A program made the translations under genes and the position numbers. Positions 1-5,753 of a stretch of DNA of 9,604 nucleotides are shown in pieces. Within the stretch, counting starts at the first letter, position 1, and the number at the start of each line of letters is the position of its first letter. The stretch spans positions 1-9,604 of the forward strand of contig CASECL010000031.1 in NCBI GenBank assembly GCA_949286445.1. Direction: 5' to 3'. The notes beneath the pieces were generated by a model, which ran no database searches, had not been told where the DNA came from, and saw only the letters and a program-made list of their open reading frames with translations. The DNA is from an uncultured bacterium (GTDB taxonomy: Bacteria > Verrucomicrobiota > Lentisphaeria > Victivallales > Victivallaceae).

Positions 1-1204
1 GCATGGGAATAAAGCTTTTGCCGTGCAAGCCGAATTTATGCATAAAGCCATCCATAACGAAGGCCGCTCTGGCCATGTAACCGGTGGTTTCCAGCAGGGC
101 GATAAAGAGAAAGAGAATGAGTATATTGGGGAGAAACACCAGTACTCCTCCCACTCCTCCGATTACCCCTTCTGCGATAAGATCCCTGAAGTAGATGGCA
201 AAATTTTCCGGCCAGACTCTGACCACCAGGTCGCCGAGAAAGGCGAAAAACATCTCCAGCAGTTTTACAAACGGTTCGGCAAAGGTAAAGGTGAGAAAGA
301 ACATCAACAGCATGATAACAAAGAATATCGGAAGCCCCAATACCTTGTTAAGTATAATTTTATCAATGGCATCCGACAGCTGGCGGCGTTTCTCATTGGT
401 AATGCGGATACATTCCCGGCAGGCACCGGAAATAATGCCGTAACGCAGGTCGGCAATAAATATTTCACTGCCGGTTTGAGTTTTCTTTTCCAGCAGTTCA
501 GCTGCGGCTTCCGCCTGTTTAAGTACCGGAGCAAAACGTTTATCGGCCAGAGTTACCGGGTCTTTCTCCAGAAGTTTGATAGCAAAATACCTGGGCGGCA
601 CCATGAATTTATCCGGCAGAGAGCTTACAGAATCAGTTAAATCAGCAATCATTTTATCCACCGGTTCACCGTAACGCAGTTCTCTGCGCGGTGCAGGGGA
701 GAGTTTTCCGGTGAGGAGTTTGGCAATGGTCTGTTTCAACTCCTCCATGCCGATATTTTCGCTGCCGACAGTAGGCACGATACGGCTGGAAAAATAACGT
801 TCCAGAAGTTCAAAATTAAACTCCATTCCCCGATTTTTTGCATCATCAATCATGTTGAAGCACAGGATCATTGGTATATCCAGCTCAATAAGCTGGGTGG
901 TAAGGTATAGATTGCGCTGGAGATTGCCGGAGTCAACCACATTTATAATAAGGTCGATTTTAGTATTAAGCAATACATCAGCGGATACCTTTTCTTCCGG
1001 GGAAGAAGAAGAAAGGCTGTAAATACCGGGAAGATCAACAATTTCCAGCTCCACATCGCCGATCCGGCAGAAACCGCTTTTGCTTTCCACCGTAACTCCG
1101 GAGTAATTTCCCACATGCTGTCTGGATCCGGTAAGCAGGTTGAATATGGTGGTTTTGCCGCAATTCGGATTTCCGGCGAGAGCGGCACGGTAGATCTTTT
1201 TCAT
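1..1204 (-). CDS. feoB: Ferrous iron transport protein B (FeoB), N-terminal 401 residues; 3' end outside window
   Basis: Inner-membrane Fe(II) permease with an N-terminal GTPase domain. My reading of the minus strand from ATG 1204-1202 gives 401 uninterrupted codons to the window edge; family members are usually about 650-770 residues, so the rest lies beyond base 1. G1 is GNPNCGKT (residues 11-18), the G2 Thr is in GVTVE (36-40), G3 is DLPG (57-60), G4 is NMID (117-120) and a G5-like VGSENIG is at 146-152. A helical linker follows, then the first membrane segment (about 289-312) and the Gate-domain hallmarks GVGGVLVFLPNILILF (350-365) and YMARAAFVMD (376-385). The ATG overlaps the TGA of the upstream regulator as ATGA. 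The Shine-Dalgarno TGAGG (1213-1217) lies inside that regulator, so the two are probably translationally coupled. No separate feoA lies between them. Family assignment is secure. Confidence 0.97.
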   Translation of the reverse strand, partial: MKKIYRAALAGNPNCGKTTIFNLLTGSRQHVGNYSGVTVESKSGFCRIGDVELEIVDLPGIYSLSSSSPEEKVSADVLLNTKIDLIINVVDSGNLQRNLYLTTQLIELDIPMILCFNMIDDAKNRGMEFNFELLERYFSSRIVPTVGSENIGMEELKQTIAKLLTGKLSPAPRRELRYGEPVDKMIADLTDSVSSLPDKFMVPPRYFAIKLLEKDPVTLADKRFAPVLKQAEAAAELLEKKTQTGSEIFIADLRYGIISGACRECIRITNEKRRQLSDAIDKIILNKVLGLPIFFVIMLLMFFLTFTFAEPFVKLLEMFFAFLGDLVVRVWPENFAIYFRDLIAEGVIGGVGGVLVFLPNILILFLFIALLETTGYMARAAFVMDGFMHKFGLHGKSFIPM

Positions 1205-1887
1205 TTTGTTTTCCTCACCCATATATAAGCGGCATCCCGGCGGCGGAGTGAAAGACTGCAGCCCATAACCTTTATTCTGAGCAGGTCGCCGAACGGCGCG
1301 CTTCCTTCAAGTTTGAGCAATGTTCCACTGACCAGACCGAGGTCGGCAAATTTTTTTACGCCCCGGAGGCTTTCCGCCACCCGGACTACCACGCCGGATT
1401 CCCCCTCTTTGAGGTCAGCAAGCGGGATCAGTTTTTCTGCATTTTCGGCACAGATCTGCGGCATGGTTTTTCGGAGATATTTCCGTAATTCGGAACAGTC
1501 CTCCCGCTCAAGCACCGCGTCAGACAGCGTGACGATGCGGCTCATGACTTTTTCTCCGATAGTATGTTCCACTTTGCAGGCGGCCTCGTCGGCTTCGTTT
1601 TCCGCCAGCAGGAGCAATTCGGAAAAGAAGCGTTTCAGTGAATTGTGGCGATGGCGTATTACGGAAGCTACTTCGGCCCCGGCCGCGGTAAGTGACACCG
1701 GAGAGTGGGGTTGGTAATTGATCAGACCGCGTTCAGAGAGCGCGATCAGCGCGTTGGAAACCGAGGGCATTTTTACCTTGAGTTTTTCCGCGATTTCCTT
1801 GGTGTGGGCATGCCCGCTTTCCTCCACCAGGAGGGCGATGGTTTCGAGATAATCCTCCATGCTGCTGGAAAGAGCAAATTTTTCCAT
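1201..1887 (-). CDS. DtxR/MntR-family metal-dependent repressor with C-terminal FeoA-like domain
   Basis: Predicted iron- or manganese-responsive transcriptional repressor of 228 residues from ATG 1887-1885. The N-terminal winged helix begins at SMEDYLETI (9-17), very like MntR, and extends to about residue 70. The dimerisation/metal domain carries HRHNSLKRF (79-87) and ACKVEH (103-108). By alignment from memory the metal ligands would be Asp12, Glu15, His81, Cys104, Glu107 and His108. The C-terminal part, from about residue 155, reads as an SH3-like FeoA domain (APFGD, then SLSLRRRD). An in-frame TTG at 1971 would add 28 residues. I reject it because the best minus-strand promoter (-10 at 1937-1942) lies downstream of it and the extra residues do not look like family sequence. 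The Shine-Dalgarno for 1887 is only moderate: GGAG at 1901-1904, 13 nt away. The gene heads a regulator-feoB operon, which suggests control of Fe(II) uptake. Whether it senses Fe or Mn is unproven. Confidence 0.92.
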   Translation of the reverse strand: MEKFALSSSMEDYLETIALLVEESGHAHTKEIAEKLKVKMPSVSNALIALSERGLINYQPHSPVSLTAAGAEVASVIRHRHNSLKRFFSELLLLAENEADEAACKVEHTIGEKVMSRIVTLSDAVLEREDCSELRKYLRKTMPQICAENAEKLIPLADLKEGESGVVVRVAESLRGVKKFADLGLVSGTLLKLEGSAPFGDLLRIKVMGCSLSLRRRDAAYIWVRKTK

Positions 1888-1936
1888 AAGAGAAGGTAGA
1901 CTCCGTTTTAAATTCGATAATTTTTCATGTCTTTTA

Positions 1937-1965
1937 AATATACAATCAGGTGAGGTAAAATACAA
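1937..1965 (-). promoter_or_regulatory. Putative sigma70 promoter of the regulator-feoB operon
   Basis: Read on the minus strand, a -35-like TTGTAT (1960-1965) is separated by 17 bp from a -10 TATATT (1937-1942). Transcription would start near 1930, about 40 nt before ATG 1887. The -35 matches consensus only weakly (3/6), which would suit a regulated promoter. The match is by eye only. Confidence 0.45.
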
Positions 1966-1982
1966 GGGCAAAAGTTTTTCCC
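1966..1982. promoter_or_regulatory. 17-bp near-perfect palindrome, candidate operator
   Basis: GGGCAAAAGTTTTTCCC is symmetric about position 1974. GGG pairs with CCC and AAAA with TTTT; only the C1969/T1979 pair breaks the symmetry (7 of 8 pairs). It directly abuts the putative -35 of the regulator promoter (1960-1965) and lies 10 bp before the TTGACA of the divergent promoter (1993-1998). A bound dimer could therefore affect both units. Inference: this is the binding site of the DtxR-family protein encoded next to it. The sequence does not match a DtxR or MntR box I can name. Confidence 0.45.
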
Positions 1983-1992
1983 GGCTAATTTT

Positions 1993-2042
1993 TTGACAAA
2001 TTTATGTAACGAGCTTTAAAAAATATTTTCCGGTGCTATATT
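1993..2042 (+). promoter_or_regulatory. Putative promoter(s) of the scaffold-GGGtGRT operon
   Basis: Two overlapping possibilities exist. The first is a perfect -35 TTGACA (1993-1998) with a -10-like TTTAAA (2015-2020; 16-bp spacer) or TTAAAA (2016-2021; 17-bp spacer). The second is an extended -10, TGC followed by TATATT (2034-2042), with only a weak -35. The leader to ATG 2108 would be about 60-80 nt. I saw no riboswitch fold in it. The sequence alone does not decide between the two. Confidence 0.45.
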
Positions 2043-2107
2043 AATGGACAATAGGTATTTTCATTAACACGTTAGCGAATCAACTTATTAAAGTCGAGGA
2101 GAAGAAA

Positions 2108-2812
2108 ATGAGTTGTCCCTATCAGTGCTCGCATGAAGTCGAGCAGATGTGCCATGTTGCCAAAGGCGCAAAGCACGATCCGGCTCCCATTCCGGAAGAA
2201 GGTAAATGGGTAAAATCCAAGCAGATAACTGATGTGTCCGGTCTGACCCACGGCGTGGGCTGGTGCGCTCCGCAGCAGGGCGCATGCAAACTTACGCTCA
2301 ACGTCAAGAACGGCGTTATTGTTGAAGCTCTGGTTGAGACTCTGGGATGCTCCGGTATGACCCATTCCGCGGCTATGGCGGCGGAAATCCTGCCTGGCAA
2401 AACCATTCTTGAGGCGTTGAACACCGACTTGGTCTGCGATGCGATCAACGTGGCAATGCGTGAATTGTTCCTGCAGATCGTTTACGGCCGTACTCAGACG
2501 GCGTTTTCCGAAAACGGCCTTCCGGTTGGTGCCGGACTCGAAGATCTGGGCAAAGGTGTGCGTTCACAGGTTGGCACGATGTACTCCACCGTGGTCAAGG
2601 GACCGCGTTATCTGGAAATGGCCGAAGGCTACGTTCTGGAAATCGGTCTTGATGCCAATGATGAAATCATCGGTTACAAGTTCGTTCACATGGGCAAAAT
2701 GATGGAAGCCATCCGCAAGGGCGTCGATCCCAAGACGGCGTTTGAAAAGAACGTCGGCACCTATGGCCGGTTCGACGAGGCAGTGAAGAAGATCGACCCG
2801 CGCAAGGAATAA
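2108..2812 (+). CDS. NifU/IscU-like iron-sulfur scaffold protein, GGGtGRT-associated type
   Basis: A 234-residue protein probably involved in Fe-S cluster assembly. Residues about 45-125 resemble the NifU N-terminal/IscU fold: KLTLNVKNGVIVEALVETLGCSG (61-83) corresponds to the IscU stretch ending in YGCGSA. Cys81 matches the second IscU cysteine; Cys53 or Cys60 could replace the first and Cys110 the third. The usual Cys-Gly-Asp around the first cysteine is absent. Unlike ordinary IscU, it has an N-terminal cysteine/histidine cluster (Cys3, Cys7, His9, Cys15, His16) and about 110 extra C-terminal residues that lack the CxxC of the NifU C-terminal domain. The start is supported by GAGGAG (2096-2101), 6 nt before the ATG. 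The next gene follows after 13 nt and encodes the GGGtGRT protein normally found with this scaffold type. Divergent regulator and feoB genes support an iron-related role. Cluster type and client proteins are unknown. Confidence 0.88.
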   Translation: MSCPYQCSHEVEQMCHVAKGAKHDPAPIPEEGKWVKSKQITDVSGLTHGVGWCAPQQGACKLTLNVKNGVIVEALVETLGCSGMTHSAAMAAEILPGKTILEALNTDLVCDAINVAMRELFLQIVYGRTQTAFSENGLPVGAGLEDLGKGVRSQVGTMYSTVVKGPRYLEMAEGYVLEIGLDANDEIIGYKFVHMGKMMEAIRKGVDPKTAFEKNVGTYGRFDEAVKKIDPRKE

Positions 2813-2817
2813 GGAGG
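2811..2817 (+). promoter_or_regulatory. Strong Shine-Dalgarno overlapping the upstream stop codon
   Basis: AAGGAGG (2811-2817) is a near-perfect anti-16S match, 8 nt before ATG 2826. Its first two bases are part of the TAA stop (2810-2812) of the scaffold gene. It fixes the start of the GGGtGRT gene and suggests high, possibly coupled, translation. Confidence 0.85.
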
Positions 2818-2825
2818 CTGGACAA

Positions 2826-3821
2826 ATGAGTTTGTTTGAAGGTTACGAACGGCGCATTGGAAATATTGAAAAGGCGCTCAAGGAATACGGGCTTGCCTCG
2901 CTGGAAGATGCCAGGCAGCTTTGCCTGTCCAAGGGAATTGATGTAGAAAAGATTGTCAAAGGCGTCCAGATGATTGCCTTTGAAAATGCGGTGTGGGCCT
3001 ATACTCTCGGTGCCGCCATCGCGATTAAGCGCAACTCCGCAAATGCGGCAGAAGCGGCGGAAAACATCGGTATCGGTCTGCAGGCCTTCTGCGTACCCGG
3101 TTCTGTGGCGGATCAGCGTGATGTCGGTTTGGGCCACGGCAATCTTGGCGCGATGCTGCTGCGGGATGAAACCCAGTGCTTCTGCTTCCTGGCCGGACAT
3201 GAGTCCTTTGCCGCGGCGGAAGGAGCCATCGGTATTGCCCGTACCGCCAATCAGGTCAGAAAGACCCCGCTCCGGGTTATCCTCAACGGTCTGGGCAAGG
3301 ATGCCGCTTATATCATCAGCCGTATCAACGGTTTTACCTTTGTGGAAACCGATTATGACTACAAGACCGGCAAACTGAATATTGTGGCGGAAAAAGCTTT
3401 CTCCGACGGACCGAAAGCCAAAGTAAAGGTTTACGGTGCGGATGATGTGAGCGAAGGTGTGGCGATCATGATCCACGAGGGTGTGGACGTGTCGATCACC
3501 GGCAATTCCACCAACCCGACCCGTTTCCAGCATCCGGTGGCCGGAACTTACAAGAAGTGGGCAATCGAACACGGCAAGAAGTATTTCTCGGTAGCCTCCG
3601 GCGGCGGTACCGGACGTACCCTGCATCCGGACAACATGGGTGCCGGACCGGCTTCTTACGGTATGACTGATACGATGGGCAGAATGCACGGTGACGCGCA
3701 GTTTGCCGGATCGTCCAGCGTGCCGGCTCACGTGGATATGATGGGCCTTATCGGCATGGGCAACAACCCGATGGTCGGCGCCACTGTGGCGGTGGCCGTA
3801 GCGGTGGCTCAGGCCAAGTAA
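2826..3821 (+). CDS. GGGtGRT family protein (function unknown)
   Basis: 331 residues, matching the roughly 330-residue size of the GGGtGRT family, which is named after its conserved motif, here GGGTGRT at residues 259-265. The C-terminal third is densely conserved-looking: HPDNMGAGPASYG (267-279), GRMHGDAQFAG (285-295), PAHVDMMGLIGMGNNP (300-315), and a closing Ala/Val-rich tail. Possible metal or cofactor ligands are Cys89, Cys118, Cys120, His104, His125, His217, His236, His267, His288 and His302. There is no signal peptide and no clear membrane helix, so it is probably cytoplasmic. The glycine-rich motif could bind a phosphate or nucleotide, but that is a guess. It forms a two-gene operon with the upstream NifU-like scaffold, and a terminator follows at 3846-3898. 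Glycine codons are almost never GGG (one, at Gly22), unlike the neighbouring genes, consistent with strong expression. Family membership is secure; no biochemical role can be assigned. Confidence 0.93.
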   Translation: MSLFEGYERRIGNIEKALKEYGLASLEDARQLCLSKGIDVEKIVKGVQMIAFENAVWAYTLGAAIAIKRNSANAAEAAENIGIGLQAFCVPGSVADQRDVGLGHGNLGAMLLRDETQCFCFLAGHESFAAAEGAIGIARTANQVRKTPLRVILNGLGKDAAYIISRINGFTFVETDYDYKTGKLNIVAEKAFSDGPKAKVKVYGADDVSEGVAIMIHEGVDVSITGNSTNPTRFQHPVAGTYKKWAIEHGKKYFSVASGGGTGRTLHPDNMGAGPASYGMTDTMGRMHGDAQFAGSSSVPAHVDMMGLIGMGNNPMVGATVAVAVAVAQAK

Positions 3822-3845
3822 TAAGCCGCACAAAATAAAGCAGAT

Positions 3846-3898
3846 ACCGCCGATCCGGGAGACAGAATAATTTTCTGTTCCCGTCGGTGGTTTTGCAT
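3846..3898 (+). terminator. Large intrinsic terminator after the GGGtGRT gene
   Basis: A long, interrupted hairpin. The base is 3846-3853 paired with 3884-3891 (8 bp, one G-T). The middle is 3856-3860 with 3879-3883, and the top is 3862-3867 with 3873-3878. The loop is 5 nt (3868-3872). T-rich sequence (TTTT, GCA, TTTTT) follows on the plus strand. It closes the scaffold-GGGtGRT operon and separates it from tsaD. The T tract is interrupted, so efficiency is uncertain. Confidence 0.8.
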
Positions 3899-3923
3899 TT
3901 TTATTGAGCGGATTAAATTAAAC

Positions 3924-3928
3924 AGGAG
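3924..3928 (+). promoter_or_regulatory. Shine-Dalgarno deciding the TTG start of tsaD
   Basis: AGGAG lies 10 nt before TTG 3939-3941. No ATG or GTG near this point gives the conserved TsaD N-terminus (GLILGIESSCDET), so the TTG start is well supported. Confidence 0.75.
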
Positions 3929-3938
3929 ATAAGAAAAA

Positions 3939-5009
3939 TTGGGTTTGATACTTGGAATAGAAAGCAGCTGCGATGAAACCGCCGCCGCCGTGGTTGAAAA
4001 CGGTTATCTGGTGCGTTCAAGCGTGATCGCTTCCCAGATCGCCAAACATGCTGTTCATGGCGGAGTGGTGCCGGAACTTGCCGCGCGGGAACATCTTAAG
4101 GCTTTGAATTGTGTATTGTCTCCTGCGTTGAGTGAAGCCGGAGTTACCATGAAAGATATTGACGCGGTAGCGGTAACTCAGGGGCCGGGATTGATACCGG
4201 CATTGATTGTGGGGCTGTCATTTGCCAAAGGCCTGGCGGCAGGATGGAATAAAAAATTTATCGGTGTCAATCATTTTGTCGGACACATTTATTCTGCGTT
4301 TCTGGGCGAAGAGGGCAGGGGGGTGCTGGAGAATAAAAATTCTTATCCGCTGCTGGCTCTGGTGGTTTCCGGGGGGCATACCTCGCTGTTGATTATTGAC
4401 GGAGACGGGAGAGTCACCAATCTGGGATCCACCATAGATGATGCGGCAGGAGAGGCTTTGGATAAGGGAGCTAAGTTGCTGGGCTTGGGATATCCCGGCG
4501 GACCGGTAATTCAGAAAACCGCGGAGAACGGCGACGGTAAAAAATATTATTTCCCGCGTCCGCTTACCGGGGCGGCGGGAAAGGCGTTGAGTGAGGAAAA
4601 TCTGTTTAATTTCAGCTTCAGCGGGATAAAAACGGCATTGCTTTATCACGTGAAAAAGCATGAAAATGAATTGTCTGATGCGCAGTTTATTGCGGATACT
4701 GCGGCTTCTTATCAGGAAGCGGTGGTGGATGTGCTGGTAAAGAAAACCATGCTGGCGGCAAAAAAGTATAATGTGAAAGTTATTGTCTGCGCCGGAGGGG
4801 TAGCTTGCAATTCCCTGCTGCGCTCAGAGCTGGAGAAACACACCCCGGAGGGGATACAGCTGCGTTTGGCAGAGCGGAAAAACTGTACCGATAATGCTGC
4901 GATGATTGCCGGACTGGGGTGGCATTATTTCCGGAAAGGAATGTTTTCCGGTTTTGACATTGATGCGTTTGCCCGGCATCCGGTGATGTCTCAGGCTCCG
5001 TTCCTGTGA
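3939..5009 (+). CDS. tsaD: tRNA N6-adenosine threonylcarbamoyltransferase TsaD
   Basis: Transfers the threonylcarbamoyl group from TC-AMP to A37 of tRNAs that read ANN codons (t6A), working in the cytoplasm with TsaB and TsaE; TsaC/Sua5 makes the TC-AMP. Those partners are not in this window. The protein has 356 residues, slightly longer than the common 335-345. It begins GIESSCDET (6-14). The metal ligands are visible: His112 and His116 in NHFVGH (111-116), and Asp318 in NCTDNAAMIA (315-324). SGGHT is at 144-148 and GGPVIQK follows in the middle. The start is TTG. The gene leads a run of same-strand genes (phosphatase, pseudouridine synthase, DUF4870) that ends at the 6911-6945 terminator. 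The upstream terminator implies its own promoter within 3892-3930, but no convincing -35/-10 pair is visible there. Identification is secure. Confidence 0.97.
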   Translation: MGLILGIESSCDETAAAVVENGYLVRSSVIASQIAKHAVHGGVVPELAAREHLKALNCVLSPALSEAGVTMKDIDAVAVTQGPGLIPALIVGLSFAKGLAAGWNKKFIGVNHFVGHIYSAFLGEEGRGVLENKNSYPLLALVVSGGHTSLLIIDGDGRVTNLGSTIDDAAGEALDKGAKLLGLGYPGGPVIQKTAENGDGKKYYFPRPLTGAAGKALSEENLFNFSFSGIKTALLYHVKKHENELSDAQFIADTAASYQEAVVDVLVKKTMLAAKKYNVKVIVCAGGVACNSLLRSELEKHTPEGIQLRLAERKNCTDNAAMIAGLGWHYFRKGMFSGFDIDAFARHPVMSQAPFL

Positions 5010-5111
5010 AATAAATTTTGGAAAATGTTTTTCTACGGTATTGCCGGCGATTTCAGCGGCATGCCGGAACATGTGATATGAGAGTGAGGGGGGGGTGAGG
5101 TGGTGGAGAAA

Positions 5112-5747
5112 ATGTTGATAGCTTTTGATATGGACGGAACACTGGTTGACTCCCGTGAGGATTTGGCCCTGTCTGTAAATCTGACCCGGAAGAGTTACGG
5201 TCTGCCGGAACTGGATTTGCATACCGTGGTTTCTTATGTCGGCAATGGTGCAAAAAAGCTGATCAGCCGGGCTTTTTCCGGGACGGATATTGATGTTGAA
5301 CAGGCGGCGGAACGGATGCGGAAGTACTATTCGGAACACCTGTGGGACAAAACTTACCTGTATGATCAGGTGAAAGAAGGGGTGGAAACACTGGCATCGT
5401 CCGGCTGCAGACTTATGGTATTTACCAATAAAAATACTGAACCGGCGGAAGCAATATTAAAGCATTTCGGCTTGTCAGATTATTTCTTTATGGTGGTAGG
5501 CGGGGATGGCGATTATCCATTGAAGCCGTCGCCTGACGCACTTCTGGCGGCAAAGGAAAAATCCGGAGAAAAGCAGTTGATCATGCTGGGGGATAATTAT
5601 ACTGATCTGGCGGCAGGGCGAGGTGCCGGGGCTTTGCGGGTGATGGCAAAATGGGGGTTTGGCAATGCCCGGGATGAACAATATGATTTTGCCGCGGATA
5701 ACTTCAATGAATTTGTCCAATGGGTAAAAGGATTGCCGGCAGGATAA
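5112..5747 (+). CDS. gph: HAD-superfamily phosphatase, phosphoglycolate phosphatase-like (Gph/PGP)
   Basis: A cytoplasmic HAD hydrolase that removes phosphate through an aspartyl-phosphate intermediate. The likely substrate is 2-phosphoglycolate, but related phosphatases look the same. With the ATG at 5112 it has 211 residues: motif I FDMDGTLVDS (5-14; nucleophile Asp6, acid Asp8), an alpha-helical C1-type cap (about 15-85), motif II Thr105 in FTNK, motif III Lys138 in PLKPSP, and motif IV GDNYTD (160-165). The start is ambiguous. In-frame GTG codons at 5100 and 5103 would add 4 or 3 residues. I prefer ATG 5112 because GAGGTGG (5097-5103) sits 8 nt before it and the protein then begins directly with the beta strand before motif I. 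Eight consecutive G residues (5088-5095) lie just upstream. The next gene starts 6 nt after the stop, so the two are cotranscribed. Confidence 0.85.
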   Translation: MLIAFDMDGTLVDSREDLALSVNLTRKSYGLPELDLHTVVSYVGNGAKKLISRAFSGTDIDVEQAAERMRKYYSEHLWDKTYLYDQVKEGVETLASSGCRLMVFTNKNTEPAEAILKHFGLSDYFFMVVGGDGDYPLKPSPDALLAAKEKSGEKQLIMLGDNYTDLAAGRGAGALRVMAKWGFGNARDEQYDFAADNFNEFVQWVKGLPAG

Positions 5748-5753
5748 TTTATT

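Noticed and set aside
23..640. 205-codon open frame on the plus strand
   Set aside because: It is antisense to feoB, whose minus-strand translation shows continuous GTPase and Gate motifs.
1888..1971. 28-residue N-terminal extension of the regulator from a TTG codon at 1971
   Set aside because: The likely promoter -10 (1937-1942) and start site lie downstream of this TTG, and family proteins begin close to the SMEDYLETI helix.
2043..2107. Riboswitch or structured leader before the scaffold gene
   Set aside because: The leader is short and AT-rich, and I see no stable hairpin or known riboswitch core.
2667..3833. 388-codon open frame antisense to the GGGtGRT gene
   Set aside because: It mirrors the codon bias of the sense gene, is His/Arg/Gly-rich with no recognisable domain, and the sense strand has a known family, a strong ribosome site and a terminator.
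3892..3930. Promoter for tsaD after the terminator (TTGCAT at 3893-3898 with AT-rich sequence near 3913-3920)
   Set aside because: The spacing to any -10-like hexamer is only 14-15 bp and the matches are poor.
5010..5099. Terminator between tsaD and the HAD gene (GC-rich repeat near 5043-5069)
   Set aside because: The arms are only about 5 bp, there is no T tract, and the genes read as one operon.
5100..5111. GTG starts at 5100 or 5103 for the HAD phosphatase
   Set aside because: ATG 5112 has a better-spaced GAGGTGG site and gives the standard start just before motif I. The alternatives cannot be fully excluded.
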